Below are positions 8,602-17,080 of a stretch of 64,000 nucleotides of DNA, piece after piece; the stretch's first letter is position 1, and the number at the start of each line of letters is the position of its first letter. The stretch spans positions 682,001 to 746,000 of the forward strand of contig NZ_JBEPSM010000001.1 in NCBI RefSeq assembly GCF_040548815.1. Direction: 5' to 3'. Below the pieces are notes generated by a model. It did no database searches. It saw only the letters and a program-made list of their open reading frames with translations, and was not told the DNA's origin. The DNA is from Kaistia defluvii. GTDB taxonomy: Bacteria; Pseudomonadota; Alphaproteobacteria; Rhizobiales; Kaistiaceae. The translations under genes were made by a program, and so were the position numbers.

Positions 8602-8650
8602 GGATCGGCAACCCCGCACCTTTACGCAGAATGACAGAAGGACAGAAGCG

Positions 8651-9439
8651 TTGACGTCAGACTCATCCTACCAACCGCGCTATGGCGCCGCCTATCCGAG
8701 CCTGGTGGACAGCGTCGTGCTCATCACCGGCGGCGGCAGCGGCATTGGCGAGGAGATCGTCCGCCAGTTTGCCCGCCAGGGCTCCAAGGTTGGCTTCCTC
8801 GACATCGTCGAGGAGCCGTCCCGCAAGCTGGTCGAGGAACTGACCGCCGAAGGCCACACGGTCCATTTCGAGAATGTCGACCTGACCGATATCGCCGCGA
8901 CCCAGGCCGCGATCGGACGCATCCGCGACAAGTTCGGACCGATCGCGATGCTGGTCAACAACGCCGCGCACGACCAGCGCGCGACGATCGACGAGATCAC
9001 GCCGGAGTTCTGGGATTCGCGCCAGGCCGTGAACCTGAAGCACCAGTTCTTCTGTTCGCAGGCGGTCTACAAGGACATGGCGGCGCTGGGCGGCGGCTCG
9101 ATCGTCAATGTCGGCTCGTTTGCCTATATCGCCGGCGTCGAGGGGGTGACGCCCTACCTGGCGGCGAAATCGGGCGTCATCGGCCTGACCCGCGGCCTCG
9201 CGCGCGAACTCGGTCCGCACAATATCCGAGTCAATTGCGTGCTGCCGGGCTGGATCATGACGCAGCGCCAGCTGGACCTCTGGGTCACCCCGGAAGTCGA
9301 ACAGGCGATCTTCACCCGCCAGTGCATCAAGCGGAAGATCTATCCGGCCGATATCGCCCGGGTAATCATGTTCTTCGCCTCGGACGAATCCGGCGCCTGC
9401 ACCAATCAGAGCTATGTCGCCGACGGCGGCTGGACATGA
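8651..9439 (+). CDS. Short-chain dehydrogenase/reductase, probably a sugar dehydrogenase
   Basis: A 262-residue classical SDR. It has the NAD(P)-binding motif TGGGSGIG at residues 26-33, NNAA at 103-106, Ser156, and the catalytic pair Tyr169-Lys173 (YLAAK). The acidic residue in GFLDIVEE after the second strand favours NAD over NADP. The start is TTG 8651 with AAGGA about 10 nt upstream; there is no better ATG before the conserved region. It is 49 nt after the permease, so it probably oxidises the imported sugar or polyol. The closest functions I would expect are aldose 1-dehydrogenase or polyol dehydrogenase, but the substrate is not readable. Confidence 0.88.
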   Translation: MTSDSSYQPRYGAAYPSLVDSVVLITGGGSGIGEEIVRQFARQGSKVGFLDIVEEPSRKLVEELTAEGHTVHFENVDLTDIAATQAAIGRIRDKFGPIAMLVNNAAHDQRATIDEITPEFWDSRQAVNLKHQFFCSQAVYKDMAALGGGSIVNVGSFAYIAGVEGVTPYLAAKSGVIGLTRGLARELGPHNIRVNCVLPGWIMTQRQLDLWVTPEVEQAIFTRQCIKRKIYPADIARVIMFFASDESGACTNQSYVADGGWT

Positions 9440-9461
9440 TCTGACGGACACACGGGCCATG

Positions 9462-9496
9462 CGGACGCGGCGATCCATGATAAGGAGCCGCGTCCG
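9462..9496 (+). terminator. Hairpin between SDR and LacI genes, possible terminator
   Basis: A perfect 10-bp stem CGGACGCGGC (9462-9471) pairs with 9487-9496 across a 15-nt loop. It lies 22 nt past the SDR stop and 40 nt before the regulator. There is no clear U run after it, so termination may be partial, separating transporter and regulator levels. Confidence 0.5.
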
Positions 9497-9535
9497 GTAC
9501 GATCGGGCGTCTCTTTTCTGGATGGCGTCGTCTCT

Positions 9536-10540
9536 ATGAACGTGAAGAACTCCTACACCCTGGCCGATGTGGCGTTGCGGGCGGAAGTCAGCGAGATCAC
9601 CGTCTCGCGCGTGCTCCGCAACAAGGCCTCGGTCGCCGACAAGACGCGCGAGCGGGTGCTCGCCGTCGTCCGGCAGATGGGTTACGTGCCGAATCGGGTG
9701 GCCGGGACCCTGGCCTCGGCCGGCTCCAACCTGATCGGCGTCGTGCTGCCGTCGCTGTCGAACATCGTGTTCCCCGACGTGCTGCGCGGCATCCACGCCT
9801 CGCTCGCTTCGTCCGGCTATCAGCCGGTCATCGGGGTCACCGATTACGATATGAACACGGAAGAGGAACTGGTGGCGTCGCTGCTGTCGTGGCAGCCGGC
9901 CGCGATGATCGTCTCCGGCCTTCACCATACGGACTACACGGTGGCGATGCTGAAGCGCTCGGGCGTGCGCATCGCCGAACTGATGGATATCGATTCCCCG
10001 CCGCTCGACATCGCCGTCGGCATGTCGCATCGCCAGGCGGGCTATGACACGGCGATGCATCTCCACAAGCGCGGCTATCGCCGCTTCGGCTATGTCGGCC
10101 ACGACCGCGAGCGCGACGAACGTGCCGCGCGCCGCTATGAGGGATTTCGCGAGGGGCTGCAGGCGCTCGGGCTGTCGCTGATCGGCGAGGCGACGCTGGA
10201 CGGGCCGAGCTCGACCCAGGCCGGGCGCGAACTGCTCGGCCAATTGCTGGCCCAGCATGCCAATCTCGACGTCGTTGTCTTTTCCAATGACGACATGGCG
10301 GTGGGCGGGGTGTTCCATTGCTTCGCCGCCGGGATCAAGCCGCGCGAGGATCTGGCGCTGTTCGGCTTCAATGGGCTCGATATCGGCCAGGCGCTGCCGC
10401 AGCCGCTGTCGACGATCCTGTCGCGCCGCTTCCTGATCGGCAAGACGGCGGCCGAGATGATCCTCCAGAGCCCCGATTATCCGGGCCAGCCGACCATCTG
10501 CGACACCGGCTACGACATCGTCGAGGGCGAGACCGCCTAG
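9536..10540 (+). CDS. LacI/GalR-family transcriptional regulator
   Basis: Repressor-type protein of 334 residues. The N-terminal helix-turn-helix TLADVALRAEVSEITVSRVL (residues 8-27) is followed by the hinge-helix segment RVAGTLASAGSN and a periplasmic-binding-protein-like effector domain starting LIGVVLPSLSN. The family resemblance is to GntR/IdnR-type gluconate regulators. It is the last gene of the right-hand sugar cluster and likely controls the 4861-9439 operon through the palindrome at 4798, with the imported sugar or its first oxidation product as inducer. That link is inference from position and operator type. Confidence 0.9.
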   Translation: MNVKNSYTLADVALRAEVSEITVSRVLRNKASVADKTRERVLAVVRQMGYVPNRVAGTLASAGSNLIGVVLPSLSNIVFPDVLRGIHASLASSGYQPVIGVTDYDMNTEEELVASLLSWQPAAMIVSGLHHTDYTVAMLKRSGVRIAELMDIDSPPLDIAVGMSHRQAGYDTAMHLHKRGYRRFGYVGHDRERDERAARRYEGFREGLQALGLSLIGEATLDGPSSTQAGRELLGQLLAQHANLDVVVFSNDDMAVGGVFHCFAAGIKPREDLALFGFNGLDIGQALPQPLSTILSRRFLIGKTAAEMILQSPDYPGQPTICDTGYDIVEGETA

Positions 10541-10568
10541 GTCGTCTGCGGGCGCAACGGGATCCGGC

Positions 10569-10859
10569 TCAGGGTTTGACCGTCTCGATCGACGCGATCT
10601 TGTTGTCCGGGCGGAGGACGAGGTCGTACTGGACGTAGCGCGTGCCGTCGTCGCAGGTCACCCGCACGACGCGCCGCGAGGGTAGCGACAGCTTGGTGTT
10701 GACCGCCATGCGGCTGACCTCGTCGCACCAGTGGCCCGCTTGCCGGATCGCCCTGCCGGCCTGGCGTTCGAGCATACCTGCCTCGGCCAGGCTCGGAATG
10801 GCGACGGCCACGAGCGCCAGCGCAAGGACCGTTGATTTCGTGCGGCTGATTTGGCCCAT
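10569..10859 (-). CDS. Small secreted hypothetical protein
   Basis: A 96-residue protein with a signal peptide (TKSTVLALALVAVAIPSLAEA, cleavage near residue 27) and two cysteines in the mature part (GHWCDEV and VTCDDG) that could form a disulphide. The C-terminal half reads like a short beta-rich domain (RRVVRVTCDDGTRYVQYDLV). The longer upstream reading from 10937 adds low-complexity residues, so I use ATG 10859. I do not recognise the family. It probably acts in the periplasm. Confidence 0.7.
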   Translation of the reverse strand: MGQISRTKSTVLALALVAVAIPSLAEAGMLERQAGRAIRQAGHWCDEVSRMAVNTKLSLPSRRVVRVTCDDGTRYVQYDLVLRPDNKIASIETVKP

Positions 10860-10974
10860 CGCGAAGCCTGTCCCGGTTGTCAACCTGTCAGCCCGCCACG
10901 AGCCTCTCGGCCCGCGCGGATCCTTGAGAGATAGCACGGAACGGGGTTGATTCCGCTACGGCAATCATGCGGTT

Positions 10975-11499
10975 TCAGGGGTGCAGGAAGGCCTTGAACC
11001 AGTCGACGGCGACATAGGGGCCGAGCCCCCAGACCAACACCCAGGCCGCTGCGCCGACGACATTGGCCGACAGGAAATGCAGCCAGGGCATCGCGACCGC
11101 GCCGGCGATCAGTCCGTTCATCTGGCGCAGCACGACGACAAATCGCGCCGTCATCACGATCCAGATGCCGCGCTCTCGAAACAGCCCTTCGAGCTTGCCG
11201 AGCCGCTCGGGTGTCAGCTTGATCCAGCCGCCATAGCGCAGCAGCAGCGGGCGACCCCCGAAATGGCCGATCGCATAGCCGGTGCTGTCGCCGAGCACGG
11301 CGCCGCAGAAGGCGCCGATCAGGGCATGGGCGAGATCGACATCGCCCCGCGTTGCCAGCACGCCGATGGCGACCAGCGCGCTCTCGCCGGGCAATGGCGC
11401 GCCGAGCGCTTCGAAAAAGATGATGACGAAGATGGCGAAGCTGCCATAGGCCGCGATGTAGGGCTCGATCAGCGACAGACCATCCTGCATCCAGTGCAT
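10975..11499 (-). CDS. DedA-family membrane protein
   Basis: A 174-residue integral membrane protein with the DedA (SNARE-associated, PF09335) hallmarks: an early FEALGAPLPGESALVAIG block, GDSTGYAIGHFGG, and the Arg-containing MTARFVVVLRQMNGLIAG re-entrant segment. DedA proteins act as lipid scramblases/flippases for undecaprenyl phosphate or phosphatidylethanolamine and affect membrane-potential-dependent drug tolerance. The start is ATG 11499; upstream in-frame sequence is not family-like. It is divergent from the crcB pair, and the two genes share the 270-bp gap. Confidence 0.9.
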   Translation of the reverse strand: MHWMQDGLSLIEPYIAAYGSFAIFVIIFFEALGAPLPGESALVAIGVLATRGDVDLAHALIGAFCGAVLGDSTGYAIGHFGGRPLLLRYGGWIKLTPERLGKLEGLFRERGIWIVMTARFVVVLRQMNGLIAGAVAMPWLHFLSANVVGAAAWVLVWGLGPYVAVDWFKAFLHP

Positions 11500-11690
11500 G
11501 CGTACCCTTTCTGTCTCTGTGGCCTTGCAGCCCCTTGCCTGCATGGCGCGTTCAACCTGCCGGAAACGCGGCCACTCCGCCAATCCGCGCCCGTCGGGAT
11601 CATGGGCCGGAGCCACGACGCGTTTCCCATCTCTACAACTTTTCCTTGGTGCTGGGGCAAGTTCGCTATTCAATGGAAGCACTTGGGGAG

Positions 11691-11750
11691 GGCGCCCCTG
11701 GGAATCGGAGGACCGGCGACGTCGCCGACCTGGCAAGTTCCCGGGGCGCC
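11691..11750 (+). ncRNA. Structured leader upstream of the fluoride-channel genes
   Basis: A long stem-loop covers most of the leader. GGCGCCCCTGGGAA (11691-11704) pairs with TTCCCGGGGCGCC (11738-11750) with one bulged base. Inside the loop is a second self-complementary hairpin, GGCGACGTCGCC (11715-11726). It ends 18 nt before the crcB start. Fluoride riboswitches are common before crcB, but I do not find their consensus (TGATG-x-CGCCTAC-like 3' pairing strand), so this is either a divergent element or a plain regulatory hairpin. Confidence 0.4.
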
Positions 11751-11768
11751 AGCGTGGCGGAGGCTTGG

Positions 11769-12158
11769 ATGCGCGCACTGGATGTCATGTGGGTCGGTCT
11801 TGGTGGCGGCGCGGGATCGCTGCTGCGCTGGTGGATCGGGCGGATCGTCGGCGAGCGCTATCGCGGCAGCTTTCCGCTGGCGACGTTCCTGATCAACGTC
11901 TCGGGCGCCTTCGTCATCGGCTACCTTTCCGTGCTGTTCTCCGTCGACTGGCGCGATCGCTATGGCACTGTGCTGAACGCCGGCGTGCTGACGGGCATCC
12001 TCGGCGGCTACACCACCTTCAGCAGCATGCAGCTCGACGCCGCCAAGCTCGCCGGCTCGGGCCGGGGGCAACTGGCGCTCGGCTATCTGCTTCTGTCGGT
12101 CGCCGCCGGTCTGATCGCCGCGGCGCTTGGCGCCGCGCTCGCGCGCGTCCAGGGTTGA
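11769..12158 (+). CDS. crcB: Fluoride ion channel subunit CrcB/Fluc 1
   Basis: A 129-residue four-helix membrane protein. It has the Fluc signatures GGGAGSLLRWWIG (residues 10-22), a conserved Asn in FLINVSGAFVIGYL, and GGYTTFSS in the third helix (the Phe-box/Na+-site region). Fluc exports toxic fluoride as an antiparallel dimer. I start at ATG 11769, which has GGAGG 5 nt upstream; the same frame stays open to 11535, but those residues are not family-like. It is paired with a second Fluc gene 12 nt downstream, so the channel is probably a heterodimer. Confidence 0.92.
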   Translation: MRALDVMWVGLGGGAGSLLRWWIGRIVGERYRGSFPLATFLINVSGAFVIGYLSVLFSVDWRDRYGTVLNAGVLTGILGGYTTFSSMQLDAAKLAGSGRGQLALGYLLLSVAAGLIAAALGAALARVQG

Positions 12159-12170
12159 GGGAGAAGGCTC

Positions 12171-12563
12171 ATGATCAATCTGGTGGTCCTCGTCTTCGTC
12201 GGCGGCGCGATCGGCGCGATGGCGCGCGAATTCCTGATGCTCGGCGTTCCCGACCTCTCGGACGGCTTTCCGATGGCGATCCTGGTCGCCAACGTCGTCG
12301 CCGCCTTCCTGCTCGGGCTGGTAACCGGCCTGCACAAGCGGCGGGCGGTGAGCGACGACGTCAACACCATGGTCGGAACCGGCATCATGGGCGGGCTCTC
12401 GACCTTCTCCAGCTTCGTCTATGGCGCGGTCGTGCTGATGACCGCCTCGGCCTCGGGCGCAGTCGTTGCTATCGTCTACGTGCTGGTCAGCCTGGTGCTC
12501 GGTTACGCCGCCGTGCTGCTCGGCATGAAGCTGGGCGAGCGCGGCGCTTCCCAGCCGGGCTGA
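12171..12563 (+). CDS. crcB: Fluoride ion channel subunit CrcB/Fluc 2
   Basis: A 130-residue partner of the gene above, with GGAIGAMAREFLM at residues 9-21, the conserved Asn in ILVANVVAAFLLG, and GGLSTFSSF. It has the ribosome site GGGAGAAGG before ATG 12171. Two-gene Fluc pairs form heterodimers in which each subunit has a fixed orientation. Local charge bias should oppose that of CrcB 1, but I did not count it. The next gene is convergent. Confidence 0.92.
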   Translation: MINLVVLVFVGGAIGAMAREFLMLGVPDLSDGFPMAILVANVVAAFLLGLVTGLHKRRAVSDDVNTMVGTGIMGGLSTFSSFVYGAVVLMTASASGAVVAIVYVLVSLVLGYAAVLLGMKLGERGASQPG

Positions 12564-12584
12564 AACGCGCCCGGCGGGCAGGCC

Positions 12585-13676
12585 TCAGGCCAGCGTCGGC
12601 GGGGTGCTGACGCGTTCGGCCTGGTGCGGATGCGGCAGGATCCAGGGCTCCTCGACCGGCATCAGGGTCGATTCGGCCAGCAGGCGTATGCTGGTCTCAT
12701 AGTCGGCCCGCAAGGCGATGAAGGCGGTGCGGCACTCTTCCCGGTCCGCCTTCAGCGGCAGGCCGATCTCCTTCAGCCGGTCGTAGAGATGATCGAAGTG
12801 CTCGATCAGCTGCGGATCGACGCTCTGGTGCGTCCAGGCATCGGCCGGGATCTTCGGGTTGAGCTCGATCGCGATGTTCTTCAGGGCGGCGCAGCCGATC
12901 TCGCGGCAGATGCGGGCCGATTCCGTGTGCTCCGCTTCCTGGCAGGCGGAGAGAAGCGAGGTCGCGTCGAGCACGGCAGCCGCGGCGCCGACCCAGCTTG
13001 TGCCGCGATAGATGGCCGGCACATAGGCGAGGATGGGCGAGATCGAATGGGTTTCCAGCACGCCGCGGAACCACTGCTCCCAATCCTGCCAGACCCCGGC
13101 GTGATGCTCGATCTGGCCGCTGCGCTGCAGGGATTCGATCAGGCTGGACGTGGTGGGGCGACGGCCGGTGCGGGCATAGAGCCAGCCGACCTTGCGCTCG
13201 CGGATCTGGACCGCCGCCTGGTAGCCGGGAACGAAGGTGAACAGCAGGATGACGACGGCAAGCCCGATCGCCGCCTCGAAGATCGCGAGGAACTCGCCCG
13301 TCAGGCTCGGCGGCGTCTTGAAGCCGAGCGTGCTGAGGGCGGAGCCGCTGGCCGTGAAGGCGTAGCCCCAGTGCGTCTCGATCCCCAATCCCCAGAGGAT
13401 CAGCGTGAAGGCGACCTGCACGAGCAGGAACCAGCTGACCACCGCGATGAAGATGAAGAGCGGCAGCACCCAGGCCTGGCGGCGCTGGGTCTGGCCGTAG
13501 TCCTTCGCATTGGCGACCATCGCGTGGACGATCGATACCGCGCCGAAGCGGGCGAACCGCTCGATGAAGTCGCGCTCGCGGCGGTTGATCAGCACCACGC
13601 GGACGATCGAGCGGAAATAGAGGAAGAGGGCGAAGAGGCCTACGAGAACGGCAAGGATGTGAAGCAGCGTATCCAT
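12585..13676 (-). CDS. Membrane protein with K+-channel-like pore loop and unusual filter
   Basis: A 363-residue protein that I place only loosely. It has an N-terminal helix (residues 4-22), a second membrane helix (70-96), an amphipathic segment 104-114, the sequence STLGFKTP (115-122), and a third membrane helix (127-150). Helix-pore loop-helix with S/T-T/L-x-G at the loop tip is the plan of two-helix K+ channels, whose filter is TVGYG followed by D. Here the position reads TLGFK. A cytosolic region of about 200 residues (160-363), mostly helical with several cysteines, follows and resembles no regulator I know. The family likely descends from ion channels; conduction is not assured. Confidence 0.6.
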   Translation of the reverse strand: MDTLLHILAVLVGLFALFLYFRSIVRVVLINRRERDFIERFARFGAVSIVHAMVANAKDYGQTQRRQAWVLPLFIFIAVVSWFLLVQVAFTLILWGLGIETHWGYAFTASGSALSTLGFKTPPSLTGEFLAIFEAAIGLAVVILLFTFVPGYQAAVQIRERKVGWLYARTGRRPTTSSLIESLQRSGQIEHHAGVWQDWEQWFRGVLETHSISPILAYVPAIYRGTSWVGAAAAVLDATSLLSACQEAEHTESARICREIGCAALKNIAIELNPKIPADAWTHQSVDPQLIEHFDHLYDRLKEIGLPLKADREECRTAFIALRADYETSIRLLAESTLMPVEEPWILPHPHQAERVSTPPTLA

Positions 13677-13808
13677 CGGCGTCTATCCATTGTGCGAGGC
13701 AGGCACGGAAGGGGCGGGCGGGCCGAAACGATCGTGAAGCCTCTCGATCGTATCCGAACAACGCGTGGGCGCGATAGCTCCTGCAACCGGGCGTGGCGGG
13801 CGGAAACG

Positions 13809-13846
13809 AAAATGGTGGCGGCGCCTGTTCGCGCCGCCGCCATTTT
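13809..13846 (-). terminator. Rho-independent terminator of glutamate dehydrogenase
   Basis: AAAATGGTGGCGGCGC (13809-13824) pairs with GCGCCGCCGCCATTTT (13831-13846) with one G-U pair. On the minus strand it ends in TTTTCGTTT, 42 nt after the gdh stop. Confidence 0.85.
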
Positions 13847-13887
13847 GCGGGGTCCTGCCGTGCCGGCCGGATGGCCGGGCAGCCAGT

Positions 13888-15180
13888 TTAGCTGGTGAAG
13901 AACTTCTGCGTGCCATGCGCCTCGATGGCGCCGGCAACGCGCGCCAGCGCGTGGACATAGGCGGCGCTGCGGACGGTGATGCCGCGTTCCTGCGCCAGGG
14001 TCCACACGGCGCGGCCCTCGCGATCCATAGTATCCTGCAGGCGCGAGCGAACTTCCTCGGCCGTCCAGTAATAGCCCTGGCGGTTCTGCACCCACTCGAA
14101 ATAGGAGACGGTGACGCCGCCGGCATTGGCCAGGATATCGGGCAGGACGACGACGTTCTTCTCGGCCAGGATCACGTCGGCTTCCGGGGTGATCGGACCG
14201 TTGGCGAGCTCCAGGATGACGCGCGCCATGATGGCCGCGGCGTTGTCCTTGTGGATCAGGTCCTCAAGCGCTGCCGGAACCAGGATCTCGCAATCGACCG
14301 CGGTGATCGTGTCGGCGTCGATGGCCGTGATGCCGTCCGAGCCGGCCAGCTGAAGCACCGAGCCGGTCTTCTTGGCGGCGAGCAGCTTGGCGACGTCGAG
14401 GCCGGCGTCGTTGTGGATCGCGCCCTTCGAATCCGAGACGGCGACGATCTTGTAGCCATCGGCGCCGAGGAGGCTGGCGATGTGCTGGCCGGCATTGCCG
14501 AAGCCCTGGATCGCGACGCGGGCGCCGGGCGTCAGGCCCAGTTCCGAGGCGAGATTGCGGACGAGATAATAGCCGCCGCGCGCGGTGGCGTCGTCACGGC
14601 CGAGCGAGCCACCCAGCGAGATCGGCTTGCCGGTGATGACGGCCGGCGTCGACTGGCCGACGATGGAGGAATACTCGTCCGCCATCCAGCCCATGATCAT
14701 CGAATTGGTATAGACGTCCGGCGCCGGGATATCACGGTCGGGGCCGACGATCTTCGAGAAGGCCTGCATGTAGGCGCGCGACAGGCGCTCCAGTTCCGCC
14801 TTCGACAGCGAATGCGGATCGACGCGCACGGCACCCTTGCCGCCGCCATAGGGCAGGTTCATGACGGCGCACTTCATCGTCATCCAGAAGGCGAGCGTCT
14901 CGACTTCCTCGATGGTCGAATCGGGATGGAAGCGGATGCCGCCCTTGGTCGGGCCGCGCGTGTCGTCATAGCGGCAGCGCCAGGCCATGAAGGACTTCCG
15001 CGAGCCGTCATCCATGCGGATCATCAAGCGAACCTTGGTGGTTTCGCGCGGATATTTGAGCTTTTCGAGGACATCGCCGTCCAGGTGCAGGTGGGCTGCT
15101 GCTTCGTCGAGGCGCGTGAGAGCCTGGTCGAGCATGGTGGCGTCCGTCATCCCGGCATCGCTCCGCTTGTTGGTTGTCAT
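13888..15180 (-). CDS. gdhA: Glu/Leu/Phe/Val dehydrogenase, probably NAD(P)-glutamate dehydrogenase
   Basis: A 430-residue enzyme for reversible oxidative deamination of glutamate to 2-oxoglutarate. It carries the substrate-site blocks RGPTKGGIRFHP and the catalytic-Lys region MNLPYGGGKGAVRVDP, then DIPAPDVYTNSMIMGW, and a Rossmann motif GFGNAGQHIASLL in the C-terminal cofactor domain. The length fits the small hexameric GDH class. It is a single gene with its own terminator; the 200-bp upstream region should hold its promoter. A branched-chain amino-acid dehydrogenase is less likely given the length and the N-terminal domain. Confidence 0.92.
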   Translation of the reverse strand: MTTNKRSDAGMTDATMLDQALTRLDEAAAHLHLDGDVLEKLKYPRETTKVRLMIRMDDGSRKSFMAWRCRYDDTRGPTKGGIRFHPDSTIEEVETLAFWMTMKCAVMNLPYGGGKGAVRVDPHSLSKAELERLSRAYMQAFSKIVGPDRDIPAPDVYTNSMIMGWMADEYSSIVGQSTPAVITGKPISLGGSLGRDDATARGGYYLVRNLASELGLTPGARVAIQGFGNAGQHIASLLGADGYKIVAVSDSKGAIHNDAGLDVAKLLAAKKTGSVLQLAGSDGITAIDADTITAVDCEILVPAALEDLIHKDNAAAIMARVILELANGPITPEADVILAEKNVVVLPDILANAGGVTVSYFEWVQNRQGYYWTAEEVRSRLQDTMDREGRAVWTLAQERGITVRSAAYVHALARVAGAIEAHGTQKFFTS

Positions 15181-15382
15181 GATTTTTCCCGCGTAGGTTG
15201 GCGCGGGGTTTATGACCCCTCAGGGAGCGGAGGGCAACAATTTGTGCTGCAGTTTAGAGCAATTGTGGCAATTCTGCGCAGGAGACTGCCTATAGGGGAG
15301 TCATATCGATTACGATTTATGCGCTGGGTCGCCATCCGGAGCGACGCAGCGGCATCCGGCCTTCCGCCAAGGAAGCGTCTGC

Positions 15383-16273
15383 CTAGCATCGGGGCAGATC
15401 ATCTGCCTCTCCTAGCACACGCATAGCGTCATCGGCGGGGACGAAGCCCAGCAGAGTCGCGGCCCTTGCCATGCTCCAGGCCATGCCGGCATTGCCCGAT
15501 ACCGCATTGACCACGATCCCCGGCGCGGGCCAGCCGGCGGGGTCCGCGCGGAGAGCGGCGGCGAACACGCCGACAAGGTCCCGGTTCGAAAGCCACATGC
15601 CGCGGAACCAGGCGAGGTCGCGCCGGTCCGTCTCGTCCATCGCGTCGAGGCGGCTATGCGGCGTGCCGGATCCGGAGATGGTGGAGGGGTGGTTTTCGCC
15701 CGGCTGACACCAGCCGATGCGCAGCGCCACTGCCGTCATGCCGTCGCGCGCGGCAAGGGTGCAGCAGAGCCGTTCGCCCATCAGTTTGGCGACCGCATAG
15801 GGCGTGCTGTCGCTGCTGCCGCCATCATGGCGCCAGCGCGTGCCCGGCAGCGGCGGAAGCGCCTCGGTCAGCGCGCCCGGCGTCACGGCGATGTCGGTCT
15901 CCTTGTAGCCGCCCATCACATGGTTGGAGCTCGCGAACACGAAGCGCCGGACGCCGGAGCCGGCGGCAGCGGTGGCGAGCAGGGCGGTCATGTCGAAGGA
16001 GAGGGCGGAATCCGTCCAGTCCGCTTCGGGATAGGGGTTCTGCGCAGCGAGATGGATAACGGCGTCGACCGAGGCAAGGGCATCGCGCCAGCGGCGGTCG
16101 CCGCCATCGCGCAGATCCGCCTCGATGCAGGCGAGGCTGGCATGCGCCGGCGGCTCGATTGGGTCGAAGCGTCGATCCAGAGCCACCAGCGCCTGGCACC
16201 AGGGTTCGGCGCCCAGTCCGGCGATCAGCTTGCGGGCGAGGTTTCCGTTGCCGCCGGTGATGGCAATGCGCAT
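15383..16273 (-). CDS. NAD-dependent epimerase/dehydratase family protein
   Basis: A 296-residue extended SDR. It has the N-terminal cofactor motif GGNGNLARK (residues 7-15), HLAAQNPYPEADW, and the catalytic pair in PYAVAKLMGE. The overall pattern (FASSNHVMGGYK, then LRIGWCQPG) resembles uronate dehydrogenases and related sugar-acid dehydrogenases more than UDP-sugar epimerases, but it is longer than the typical 265-residue uronate dehydrogenase. It is 30 nt downstream of the GntR regulator on the same strand, and divergent SDR and cupin genes complete the locus. The function is likely oxidation of an aldose or uronic acid. Confidence 0.8.
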   Translation of the reverse strand: MRIAITGGNGNLARKLIAGLGAEPWCQALVALDRRFDPIEPPAHASLACIEADLRDGGDRRWRDALASVDAVIHLAAQNPYPEADWTDSALSFDMTALLATAAAGSGVRRFVFASSNHVMGGYKETDIAVTPGALTEALPPLPGTRWRHDGGSSDSTPYAVAKLMGERLCCTLAARDGMTAVALRIGWCQPGENHPSTISGSGTPHSRLDAMDETDRRDLAWFRGMWLSNRDLVGVFAAALRADPAGWPAPGIVVNAVSGNAGMAWSMARAATLLGFVPADDAMRVLGEADDLPRC

Positions 16274-16303
16274 GGCGTGGATCCGGGTTTGGGAAGGGGC
16301 GCG

Positions 16304-17080
16304 CTACATGCGGCCGCCATCACCCGCCAGATTGGCGGTGATGCGGTCGCGGGTGATGAAGTTATGCGCCGACATCGCCGCCTCGGCGGCGGCGAGATCG
16401 CCGTGGCGAATGGCGTCGAGGATGGCGCGATGGTCGGCCTTGATGCGGATCGCCGCTTCCAGCTCGCGGAAATAGTGGACCCGCATGATGTGCAGATGCA
16501 CATGCAGATTGCCGTAGAGTTCTTGGAGCCGGTGGTTGCCGCCGGATGTCACGATGGCGCGATGGAAGGCGCGGTCCCATTCGGTGAACCGGTCGTAATC
16601 GACATAGACGTCGCCGGCGGTGGCCGCTTCCATCGCCTCGCAGGCTTCCTCCAGCGTTCTCGCAAGCGCCACGTTGCGCCCCTCCCGGATTGCCATACGG
16701 ATGCCGTGCAGTTCGACCGCTTCGCGCACCTCGAAGATCTCGCGGACATCGTCTGTTGTCAGCGCGCGCACATAGCAGCCGCGCCGCGCCCGGATCTCGA
16801 CCAGCCCTTCGGCGGCCAGCCGCTTCATGGCGTCCAGCACCGGTGTCCGGCTGACGCCGAGTTCCGCGGCGACGAGATCGATCGGGATCTGCTGGCCGGT
16901 TTCCAGCTCGCGCCGGAGGATGCGCATGCGGATGGCGGCATAGGTCTGCTCGCCCAGATCGGCATGCATCAACGGCTCGAAGCCGATGCCGGCCGGCGCG
17001 GTGACAGGGGCGGGAGAGGATTTTTCGCGGGGCAAATCAGGCCTTCGAGGCAGGTAGGATGTTGGCTTGACACCTAACAT
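16304..17080 (-). CDS. GntR-family transcriptional regulator (FadR/FCD type)
   Basis: A 258-residue regulator. A winged helix (residues 43-110, IPIDLVAAELGVSRTPVLDAMKRL) is followed by a helical FCD effector domain with the metal-binding Asp/His pattern (DRAFHRAI, then HLHIMRVHYF and DHRAILDAI). FCD regulators usually respond to organic or sugar acids. The first 35 residues are Pro-rich and unconserved, so an internal start is possible; I keep ATG 17080. Immediately before it lies a perfect 12-bp palindrome (17081-17092) that it probably binds, controlling both itself with the epimerase and the divergent SDR-cupin genes. Confidence 0.88.
   Translation of the reverse strand: MLGVKPTSYLPRRPDLPREKSSPAPVTAPAGIGFEPLMHADLGEQTYAAIRMRILRRELETGQQIPIDLVAAELGVSRTPVLDAMKRLAAEGLVEIRARRGCYVRALTTDDVREIFEVREAVELHGIRMAIREGRNVALARTLEEACEAMEAATAGDVYVDYDRFTEWDRAFHRAIVTSGGNHRLQELYGNLHVHLHIMRVHYFRELEAAIRIKADHRAILDAIRHGDLAAAEAAMSAHNFITRDRITANLAGDGGRM

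Noticed and set aside
6004..8619. 871-residue open reading frame opposite the ATPase and permease genes
   Set aside because: It runs antisense to two well-supported transporter genes and is a by-product of high GC codon use; its translation is Asp/His/Arg-rich with no motif.
11691..11750. Fluoride or mini-ykkC (guanidine-II) riboswitch
   Set aside because: The fluoride pairing strand is not present, and the single inner loop reads ACGT, not the paired ACGR loops of guanidine-II. I report it only as an unexplained structure.
11535..11768. N-terminal extension of CrcB 1, 78 residues in frame
   Set aside because: No membrane-protein character, no ribosome site, and it runs through the structured leader; CrcB proteins start at the position chosen.
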